Source of the DNA: JANMCE01 sp031360915
GTDB lineage: Bacteria > Actinomycetota > Acidimicrobiia > Acidimicrobiales > Ilumatobacteraceae
NCBI GenBank assembly: GCA_031360915.1
Contig: JANMCE010000328.1
Location: 1 to 5,906, forward strand
Direction: 5' to 3'
DNA: 5,906 nt
A program made the translations under genes and the position numbers. Positions 1-4,806 of this stretch are shown piece after piece; position 1 is the first letter of the stretch, and each line of letters starts with the position of its first letter. The notes under the pieces are model-generated. The model was not told where the DNA came from. It did not search any database and worked only from the letters and a program-made list of their open reading frames with translations.

Positions 1-1
1 C

Positions 2-1231
2 ATCTGCCTCGTCGTCGATGACCCCCACACGAACGGTCCCGCTCAAGAGCTCGCGGACTCCTTTGGCATAGCGCTTTCCTCACCTTCAGCTGCGGCGTTG
101 TCTACCGCGGACTTGATCATCCGCGCTCCTGGTGTCTCTCGTTACCGAGCCGAGTTGACTGGTCTTCCCTCGTCCAACCTGGCGGCCTTGTGGATGACCG
201 ATGATCACGCAGGGACCATCGTCGGTGTGACCGGGACGAAAGGAAAGAGCACCACATCACACCTCATCGCGTTACTGCTGCGCGCCGACGGTCACGTGGC
301 CAACCTCGGCGGCAACATCGGCGTGCCGGTGCTCGAACTCGATGAGGCGGCCCCGTTCCATGTCGTGGAGATTTCCAGCTATATGGCGGCCGATATGCAG
401 CGGTCGCCCGATGTTGGCGTGCTGACCAATCTGGGCGAAGACCACCTCACCTGGCACGGCTCCGTCGAGCGTTATCACGCCGACAAACTCAACCTCTTCG
501 CCCATGACCGCCTGCGTCGGCTCATCGTGTCAGGTGCCGATGAGCCCGCGGTATCGGCAACTCGTGGTTTCCCGAACCGGATGTTGAGCGGCACCGCCGG
601 ATGGATCGTGCGCGAGTCATCGGTATCGCACGCCGGCCATGAACTCACGGTCGACCTGTCCGGCACACCGCTAGCTCGCAACCACTTCGCGCTCGACCTC
701 TGCGCGGCGCTGACCGCGGTGGAGGAAGCGTCGGGGTCGGTTCCGTCAACGGCTGCGATCGAGCGGGTTGTCGCCAACTACACCACGCTGCCGTCCCGCT
801 TGGAGCCAGTCGCCACTATTGACGGCGTGGAGTACATCGACGATGCTCTGGCCAGCAATCCCTTCGGCGCCTGTGCCGCCCTGGCCGCCTACCCCGACCG
901 CCCCGTCGTCATCCTGCTCGGCGGCCAGGATCGCGGTGTGGACCTCGCGCCGCTGATCGCCGTTATCCAAGAACGCCGAGCGCCGATCTCCATCGTGCTG
1001 TTCTCCCAAACCCGTGACCGAATGGCCGTTGCTTTCACTGACGCTGGCGTCGCATTCGAGCTATACGAGGGCGACGACCTCAACGGCCCCGTTCAGCTCG
1101 CCCACCAGCTGGCCAGCCCCGGCACCGTCGTACTGTTCTCCCCCGCCGTCCCCACACCGACGTCGATGGGCAACTACGCCGACCGGAGCCGACTCTTCAA
1201 AGCCGCCGTCGCCTCACTTACCCAGGGCTGA
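2..1231 (+). CDS. murD2: Mur ligase, MurD2-like (UDP-MurNAc-L-Ala--L-Glu ligase), 5' end outside window
   Basis: This is a cytoplasmic ATP-dependent ligase adding glutamate to UDP-MurNAc-L-alanine during peptidoglycan precursor synthesis. The frame is open from base 2, and the residues before the TTG at 98 are coding (the Rossmann-domain end DLIIRAPGVSRY spans it), so the true start lies upstream. The 409 visible residues hold the P-loop GTKGKST (nt 233-253), GGNIGVP, EISSY, the EDHLTWHGS...RYHADKLNLF block with the lysine equivalent to the carbamylated Lys of MurD, SRLEPV, and GGQDRGVD near the C terminus. Classical MurD has GTNGKST, NDSKATN and GGDGKSAD; here these are GTKGKST, DDALASN and GGQDRGVD. 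From memory this is the MurD2 pattern, whose product is epimerised by MurL. Expect murL just upstream. Ligase family is near certain; MurD2 rather than MurD is a motif-based inference. Confidence 0.85.
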   Translation: MCLVVDDPHTNGPAQELADSFGIALSSPSAAALSTADLIIRAPGVSRYRAELTGLPSSNLAALWMTDDHAGTIVGVTGTKGKSTTSHLIALLLRADGHVANLGGNIGVPVLELDEAAPFHVVEISSYMAADMQRSPDVGVLTNLGEDHLTWHGSVERYHADKLNLFAHDRLRRLIVSGADEPAVSATRGFPNRMLSGTAGWIVRESSVSHAGHELTVDLSGTPLARNHFALDLCAALTAVEEASGSVPSTAAIERVVANYTTLPSRLEPVATIDGVEYIDDALASNPFGACAALAAYPDRPVVILLGGQDRGVDLAPLIAVIQERRAPISIVLFSQTRDRMAVAFTDAGVAFELYEGDDLNGPVQLAHQLASPGTVVLFSPAVPTPTSMGNYADRSRLFKAAVASLTQG

Positions 1232-1268
1232 CACGCGCCGTCGGGGTATACCTGCGCGTCCGCGGACG
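1232..1268 (-). repeat. Partial copy of a segment of the lipoprotein gene (37 bp)
   Basis: Bases 1232-1268 match 1717-1753 at 31 of 37 positions, in the same orientation, and all six differences are transitions. Read on the minus strand, this copy gives TSADAQVYPDGAC where the lipoprotein gene gives SSADAQVCLDDVC. The match starts directly after the stop codon of the Mur ligase gene. It may be the remnant of a second lipoprotein gene or a short duplicated element; no intact reading frame with a plausible start surrounds it. Confidence 0.55.
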
Positions 1269-1276
1269 TGCAGGTA
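1249..1276 (+). terminator. GC-rich hairpin after murD2, possible I-shaped terminator
   Basis: A 28-bp near-perfect palindrome begins 17 bases after the Mur ligase stop. Thirteen of the 14 base pairs are Watson-Crick and one is a G-T pair (1256:1269), so an RNA hairpin could pair almost to its tip. No T-run follows on either strand, so it would have to act as a U-less hairpin terminator of the kind described in actinobacteria. It overlaps the 37-bp repeat, so the palindrome may instead be a by-product of that sequence. Confidence 0.45.
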
Positions 1277-1392
1277 GGTGCCGCCTCACTGGGACGGTGC
1301 CGGGTTCGCTGCAAGCATGGTGTTCGTACGTTTACTTCCAGGCGCAGGCAAGCTCGACGATGAGGCCGGCGTCCGGTTACTTCTCGCAAGTG

Positions 1393-1473
1393 CGTCAGCC
1401 TTATCGGTGCACTGCAATGCACCACTTCGAACCCGCTCTCGTGGTGCACTCGGATGCAGCGATAAGGCTGACG
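1393..1473. repeat. 81-bp imperfect inverted repeat, MITE-like or bidirectional terminator
   Basis: The outer arms 1393-1406 (CGTCAGCCTTATCG) and 1460-1473 are perfect 14-bp inverted repeats. The inner arms 1418-1425 and 1441-1448 (TGCACCAC/GTGGTGCA) are perfect 8-bp arms on the same axis, and TGCA at 1408-1411 also pairs with 1455-1458. The loop is 1426-1440. The pentamer CGCAA lies at 1385-1389 and at 1477-1481, three bases outside each arm, like a target-site duplication. It sits between convergent genes, 26 bases past the lipoprotein stop, so a terminator role is also possible, although no T-run is present. Confidence 0.6.
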
Positions 1474-1499
1474 AGGCGCAAACCTTTCCCCGCTGGCTG

Positions 1500-1856
1500 T
1501 TAGCCGCGCTGGGGCTCCAGCTGGCCGTTCGTGAGCGCAAACGCGGCGTGATAACAGCGTGGCGGACGCTCGGGCCCGTTGGGGTGCACTTTCTCGAAGG
1601 TGATCGGGCCCTCATATCGAATACCGTCGACCGTGAGGGCGTGCTTTGCATCCCCCTCGTGAACATCCTCAAAGCTGACGAGCGACCAAGACGAGGGGTC
1701 GCCAGCAAGGTTGGTGCACACGTCGTCGAGGCACACCTGCGCGTCCGCAGACGAGCCAGTGATCCAAACGCCGCTCGAACATCCCACAAGGTGTCAACTC
1801 GGCGACATACACGCGCTCATCAACACGATCGCAAGCGCCAGCAGCGCGCTGCGCAT
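1500..1856 (-). pseudogene. Small lipoprotein gene interrupted by an in-frame TGA
   Basis: The ATG at 1856-1854 shares its A with the cysM stop (TAATG), so translation by coupling is expected. The first 20 codons give MRSALLALAIVLMSACMSPS: a short basic start, a hydrophobic run, and a lipobox-like MSAC with Cys16. Codon 21 is TGA (1796-1794). The same frame then stays open for 97 codons to the TAA at 1502-1500. A second lipobox-like LVGC lies just after the TGA. The rest is a small Cys-containing domain (SSADAQVCLDDVCTNL, then alternating polar and hydrophobic stretches) with GC-rich third positions, so it was evidently coding. I do not recognise the family. One substitution, for example from TGG, would explain the break; a sequencing error is equally possible. 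A GTG at 1787 could restart the frame but would lose the signal peptide. Confidence 0.6.
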
Positions 1857-2806
1857 TAGAAGTAGATGATTTGCTCGGCTTTGGCTTCGGCGGCGTCGAG
1901 GTCGTCGGTGTAGGCGCCGGTGGAGAGGTACTTCCAGCCGCCATCACACACGATGAACACGATGGTGCCCTCGTCGATCTCCGTGGCCACCTTCGCAGCT
2001 CCGGCCATGGCCGCGCCTGCGGAGATACCGGCAAAGATGCCGCACTCGGAAACCAGACGACGCGTCCATTCCAGCGACTCTCGCGGGCGCACCACGCGCT
2101 TGCGGTCGAGCAGTTCGAGACCGTGCCAGTTATCGAAGATCGGCGGCACGTAGCCCTCGTCGAGGTTGCGCAGACCTTCGACACGTTCGCCGAGCGGCGG
2201 CTCGATGGCGATGAGCTTCACGCTCGGCTTCACTTCCTTCAGATACTTGCCGACGCCCATCAACGTGCCTGACGTTCCGAGGCCAGCCACGAAGTGGGTG
2301 ATCTCCGGGCAGTCGCGCCAGATCTCAGGGCCGGTGCCCTCGTAGTGGGCCATGGGGTTGGCATCATTTGCATACTGGTAGAGGAACGCCCACTCCGGAT
2401 GCTCCTCGGCCATCACTTTGGCCCGGGCGACCGCACCGTTGGAGCCCTCGCCGCCCGGCGTGAGGATGACTTCGGCACCGAAAACCTCCAGCATCTGACG
2501 ACGCTCGATAGAGACACTTTCGGGCATGAGAATCTTGATGGGGTAACCCCGGAGCTGCGCAATGGCCGCCATCGCAATGCCAGTGTTGCCCGATGATGGC
2601 TCGATGATGGTCTGGCCGGGCTTGAGGCGACCATCCTTCTCGGCCGTCTCGATCATCGCTTTGGCGATGCGGTCCTTCACCGACCCGAACGGGTTCTGCA
2701 TCTCCATTTTGCCGAGAATGCGCACGTTCGGATTGGGCGAGAGGTTGCTGACATCCACGAGCGGGGTGTTCCCGATCATGTCCAAGACGTTTTCGTAGAT
2801 GGGCAT
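1856..2806 (-). CDS. cysM: PLP-dependent cysteine synthase, CysM type (O-phosphoserine sulfhydrylase-like)
   Basis: This 316-residue fold-type II PLP enzyme makes cysteine in the cytoplasm. In M. tuberculosis, CysM uses O-phosphoserine and thiocarboxylated CysO to form CysO-Cys. Visible are GNTPLV (12-17), the PLP lysine in GSVKDR (Lys44), the substrate loop SSGNTG (71-76), the phosphate-binding GTSGT (177-181), and DGGWKYLSTGAY near the end. The stretches PEITHFVAGLGT, LRNLDEGYVPP and GIFAGIS match my memory of mycobacterial CysM more than CysK. Arg213 in LRN corresponds to the Arg220 linked to O-phosphoserine recognition. The ATG at 2806 was chosen over the GTG at 2824 because GGAGG (2816-2812) lies five bases before it and MPIYENVLDMIGNTP is a normal N terminus. 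The gene is 69 bp downstream of mec and overlaps the lipoprotein start by one base. Confidence 0.93.
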   Translation of the reverse strand: MPIYENVLDMIGNTPLVDVSNLSPNPNVRILGKMEMQNPFGSVKDRIAKAMIETAEKDGRLKPGQTIIEPSSGNTGIAMAAIAQLRGYPIKILMPESVSIERRQMLEVFGAEVILTPGGEGSNGAVARAKVMAEEHPEWAFLYQYANDANPMAHYEGTGPEIWRDCPEITHFVAGLGTSGTLMGVGKYLKEVKPSVKLIAIEPPLGERVEGLRNLDEGYVPPIFDNWHGLELLDRKRVVRPRESLEWTRRLVSECGIFAGISAGAAMAGAAKVATEIDEGTIVFIVCDGGWKYLSTGAYTDDLDAAEAKAEQIIYF

Positions 2807-2811
2807 AAACG

Positions 2812-2816
2812 CCTCC
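2812..2816 (-). promoter_or_regulatory. Shine-Dalgarno site that sets the cysM start
   Basis: GGAGG on the minus strand is followed by five bases and then the ATG at 2806. The upstream in-frame GTG (2824) and ATG (2818) have no comparable site; the ATG at 2818 directly abuts this motif. Confidence 0.8.
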
Positions 2817-2836
2817 ATGGCCACTAATCCCGAGTT

Positions 2837-2853
2837 CTCTGATCAGAATTGTA
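2837..2853 (-). promoter_or_regulatory. Possible cysM promoter -10 with adjoining 10-bp palindrome
   Basis: On the minus strand TACAAT (2853-2848) is a good -10 hexamer about 42 bases before the cysM ATG. The perfect palindrome TCTGATCAGA (2847-2838) follows directly and would cover the start of transcription, so it could be an operator. No convincing -35 box lies at the usual distance. It would let cysM be transcribed separately from mec. Confidence 0.3.
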
Positions 2854-2875
2854 GCGAACTCAACCCCAAAACGGT

Positions 2876-3280
2876 CTACCGCAGCAGGGTGACGGGTTCT
2901 TCTTCGACGGTGCCGTCCACCAGGTAGTAGCTGCGCACGACTGGCGCATCGCGTTTCAAGCTGACGATCAGGTAGTGCCAGGTGGGGTCGGGGGCTTGGT
3001 TGATATCGGTTGGGCTGGGGTAGGCCTCGGTGTGGGTGTGGCTGTGCATGACGCCGATGATCTCCAGAGCCCGATCCTCGGCATCACGTTCAGCTCGCAA
3101 GTGTTCCCGGCCGTCGATCGAGTACACCTTGGCCGACTCGGCAACGTTCGTGCACGGGTAAAACAGGGTGACATCACCCGTCACCGGGTCCCCACCCATC
3201 AGGCCGCACGCCTCCAACGGATACTGGTCGTAGGCGAGGGCCACCATGCGGGCGTGGACATCGGGTGTGATTCGGATCAT
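2876..3280 (-). CDS. mec: Mec-type JAMM/MPN metallopeptidase
   Basis: This 134-residue, single-domain zinc peptidase belongs to the Mov34/MPN/PAD-1 (JAMM) family. The full motif is present: Glu23 in YPLEACG, then His79-Ser-His81, seven residues, Ser89 and Asp92 (HSHTHTEAYPSPTD). In M. tuberculosis, Mec hydrolyses CysO-Cys and releases free cysteine. The run TEAYPS.TD, the HY..VS stretch and SY..VDG.V.EEPV closely resemble that protein as I recall it. The ATG at 3280 gives MIRITPDVHARMVALA, aligning with the family N terminus; a longer in-frame reading to 3445 would run into smpB antisense and is rejected. There is no Shine-Dalgarno sequence before the ATG. It is the first gene of the minus-strand operon, followed by cysM. 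The usual cysO partner is absent from the gap. Confidence 0.9.
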   Translation of the reverse strand: MIRITPDVHARMVALAYDQYPLEACGLMGGDPVTGDVTLFYPCTNVAESAKVYSIDGREHLRAERDAEDRALEIIGVMHSHTHTEAYPSPTDINQAPDPTWHYLIVSLKRDAPVVRSYYLVDGTVEEEPVTLLR

Positions 3281-3316
3281 CGGGACACGAACGTACCCGA
3301 TACATTGAACGGCGTT
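3281..3316. promoter_or_regulatory. 36-bp divergent mec/smpB intergenic region with near-leaderless promoters
   Basis: Two genes on opposite strands start only 36 bases apart, and neither has a Shine-Dalgarno sequence. Each has a TAnnnT hexamer close to its start codon: TACATT at 3301-3306 before smpB (ATG 3317) and TACGTT at 3295-3290 before mec (ATG 3280). The predicted transcripts would begin a few bases before each ATG, as in actinobacterial leaderless genes. No -35 boxes are evident, so the promoter assignment is inference. Confidence 0.35.
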
Positions 3317-3796
3317 ATGGCCTCCCCCGTTACCAAGCCGGTCGCATCCAATCGCAAGGCGCGCCACGACTTCACCATCCTCGACGTGTTCGAGGCTGGC
3401 ATGGTGCTCATGGGGTCCGAGGTCAAGAGCCTTCGTGACGGTCACATCCAGCTAGTGGATGCCTACGCCCGTATCGAGGGCCGCGGCGAAGTGTGGCTCG
3501 ACGGCGTCAACATCGCGCCCTACTCACGAGCCCACGGGTTCGGCGCGCACAGCCCTGACCGCCGACGTCGGTTGCTCTTAAACAAGAGCGAAATTGAACG
3601 CTTACGGCATCGGATGAACGTCGAGCGTCTGACCCTGGTGCCGCTCTCGATCTACTTCAAAGACGGCCGCGCCAAAGTTGAGTTGGCGCTCTGCAAGGGC
3701 AAAACCAAGGGTGACAAACGCCAGTCGATGGCCGAACGCGACTCGAAGGCTGAAATCGCCAAAGCCATGGGCCGCCAGCGCAAGGGCATGGCCTAG
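3317..3796 (+). CDS. smpB: SsrA-binding protein SmpB
   Basis: SmpB binds tmRNA and brings it to stalled ribosomes for trans-translation. The 159 residues are the usual family length. Visible landmarks are NRKARHDF (12-19), the OB-fold segment GMVLMGSEVKSLRDG (28-42), VDAYARIEGRGEVWLDGVNIAPY (47-69), RRRRLLLNKSEIERL (82-96), LVPLSIYFKDGRAKVELALCKGK (107-129), and a basic C-terminal tail with the DKR motif (133-135) followed by a helix that enters the decoding centre. The ATG at 3317 was chosen because family similarity starts shortly after it; upstream in-frame sequence is mec antisense. No Shine-Dalgarno sequence is present, consistent with a near-leaderless start. The gene is divergent from mec. 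The tmRNA gene often found near smpB was not found in the window. Confidence 0.97.
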   Translation: MASPVTKPVASNRKARHDFTILDVFEAGMVLMGSEVKSLRDGHIQLVDAYARIEGRGEVWLDGVNIAPYSRAHGFGAHSPDRRRRLLLNKSEIERLRHRMNVERLTLVPLSIYFKDGRAKVELALCKGKTKGDKRQSMAERDSKAEIAKAMGRQRKGMA

Positions 3797-3800
3797 GTCT

Positions 3801-3903
3801 CCCACCAACTCGAACCAGTTCGCCCTCCAACTCGACCATAAACGGCCGCTGCGTCAGCACCCACGTGGAAGTTGGTGGGCGAGCACAGCCAAGTTGGAGG
3901 GCG
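3801..3903. repeat. Four-copy interlocked repeat (a-b-a'-b') after smpB
   Basis: The motif CCCWCCAACT occurs at 3801-3810 (W=A) and 3823-3832 (W=T), 22 bp apart. Its inverse AGTTGGWGGG occurs at 3870-3879 (W=T) and 3892-3901 (W=A), also 22 bp apart. Copy 1 pairs perfectly with copy 3; copy 2 pairs perfectly with copy 4 over 12 bp (3821-3832 with 3892-3903). The fully nested pairing, 1 with 4 and 2 with 3, shares one axis but has one mismatch in each stem. The order of the perfect pairs is that of an H-type pseudoknot; alternatively, these are four protein-binding sites two helical turns apart. No known family is recognised. Confidence 0.6.
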
Positions 3904-3925
3904 GTTGCCGACGAAACCGGCAACC
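3903..3925 (+). terminator. 8-bp-stem hairpin before the NlpC/P60 gene; terminator or leader element
   Basis: GGTTGCCG (3903-3910) and CGGCAACC (3918-3925) form a perfect GC-rich stem with a 7-base loop. Its first base is the last base of the fourth interlocked repeat, so the two structures compete or stack. No T-run follows, and the next start codon is 20 bases downstream. It could end smpB transcription or shape the leader of the next gene. Confidence 0.35.
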
Positions 3926-3944
3926 AGGGTGGAATACTTTCGCG

Positions 3945-4751
3945 ATGGCCAGGATCGATGACGTTCTCAATGTGTTGCGGTCGCAGATCGGCAAGGCGTA
4001 CCAGTTCGGTGTTGTTGTCGACATCAACAATCCGAACCCGGCAGCCTTCGATTGTTCGGCGTTGCCGATGTGGGCGTGCGGACGGCTTGGGGTCGTCCCG
4101 GCGATGCCTCGAACAAGCATGCAGCAGCACCAGCATTTCATCAACAACGGCACGCTCCTTGGTGACATTCGCAGCGACCGCTCCGTGGTGGCCCGCGCGA
4201 TCGGCATTCGTGGATCCATGATGATCCGTTCACTCTTGGCCGACGGAAAGACCGTGTGCGATCCGGGCCAGGCTGATGCTGGTCGGAGCCATATTGCGGT
4301 CAGTCTCGGCGACGGCACGGTGCTCGAGGCCCGTGGCGGCGGTAAGCCGGTCAGCATTAACGCGGCGAACCCGCAATGGCGGCTTTGGACCGCAGCCGGG
4401 CTCATCCCCGGCGTCGACTATTCGGCCACGCCGCCAGGCCTGCCCGGCAACGCCCACGCCCGGCTCGGCCGCCCCCACCTGCTTGCGGATTCGCGCAACG
4501 ATCCCATCAACTACCGCGGCGCCGACCGTCGCACCTGGGTAGCCCGCATGCAGCAGTTGCTCATCGAGCGCGGCCTGCTGACGGTCGGCGGCGCGGACGG
4601 TGCGTTCGGGCGATTCACCAACGGTGCTCTCCTTGCGTTCCAGCAGTACGTCGCCACGCACCATGTCGGTGGCTTCGCCGTCGATGGTGACTGTGGCCCA
4701 CAAACCTGGGGTTGGCTGCTCTACCTCACCGGTCACGGCTTGGAGGAATGA
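3945..4751 (+). CDS. NlpC/P60-type peptidoglycan hydrolase with C-terminal peptidoglycan-binding domain, no signal peptide
   Basis: This 268-residue protein has an N-terminal cysteine peptidase domain that likely cuts stem peptides of peptidoglycan. The apparent triad is Cys37 (FDCSAL), His116 (SHIAVSLGDG) and Glu128 (VLEARG); the His-to-Glu spacing of 12 matches RipA-like enzymes, where Glu replaces the third His. PRTSMQQHQHF resembles the usual segment after the catalytic Cys. The Cys-to-His distance (79) is about 30 residues longer than in RipA, with an insert around RGSMMIRSLLADGKTVCDPG. Residues about 196-262 look like a PG_binding_1 domain (MQQLLIERGLL, DGAFG, ALLAFQQ, VDGDCGPQTW). The ATG at 3945 was chosen where similarity begins; a weak AGGGTGG (3926-3932) lies upstream. 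No signal peptide or membrane segment precedes the enzyme domain, as in phage lysins or injection-system enzymes; no other phage gene is visible. Confidence 0.8.
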   Translation: MARIDDVLNVLRSQIGKAYQFGVVVDINNPNPAAFDCSALPMWACGRLGVVPAMPRTSMQQHQHFINNGTLLGDIRSDRSVVARAIGIRGSMMIRSLLADGKTVCDPGQADAGRSHIAVSLGDGTVLEARGGGKPVSINAANPQWRLWTAAGLIPGVDYSATPPGLPGNAHARLGRPHLLADSRNDPINYRGADRRTWVARMQQLLIERGLLTVGGADGAFGRFTNGALLAFQQYVATHHVGGFAVDGDCGPQTWGWLLYLTGHGLEE

Positions 4752-4758
4752 CTCCTCC
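4742..4758 (+). terminator. Weak hairpin over the hydrolase stop codon
   Basis: GGAGGA (4742-4747) and TCCTCC (4753-4758) form a 6-bp stem with a 5-base loop that includes the TGA stop. There is no T-run, and the P450 start is only about 50 bases on, so it is at most a weak terminator. It may be chance. Confidence 0.2.
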
Positions 4759-4806
4759 GTCGGGTCACCGGTAGCCTCGCGCTTGACCGGGTTGAATAGG
4801 GAGATG

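Noticed and set aside
98..1231. TTG at 98 as the start of the Mur ligase gene
   Set aside because: The frame is open to base 2 and the upstream residues continue the N-terminal domain, so the gene is simply cut by the window edge.
1794..1796. Selenocysteine or tryptophan recoding of the TGA in the lipoprotein gene
   Set aside because: TGA ends other genes here (the Mur ligase and the hydrolase), so it is a normal stop; no SECIS-like context or selenoprotein family is recognised.
1278..1859. 193-codon plus-strand open frame opposite the lipoprotein gene
   Set aside because: It runs antisense to a frame with better coding character, has an Arg/Ala-rich shadow-like composition, crosses the inverted repeat, and has no recognisable motif or Shine-Dalgarno site.
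2975..3316. 5' extension of smpB to 2975
   Set aside because: The extension is antisense to mec and unlike any SmpB N terminus.
3797..3944. ssrA (tmRNA) or a c-di-AMP (ydaO) riboswitch
   Set aside because: Both would fit the neighbours, but the spacer lacks the tmRNA ends and tag frame, and I see none of the conserved ydaO core segments; it is also rather short for either.
4230..4736. 168-codon minus-strand open frame
   Set aside because: It lies wholly antisense to the hydrolase gene and shows no domain or start signal.
4748..4774. Tiny ATGA-overlapping frame after the hydrolase, with GGAGG before it
   Set aside because: It has only eight codons, the motif is one base from the ATG, and it is not in the P450 frame.
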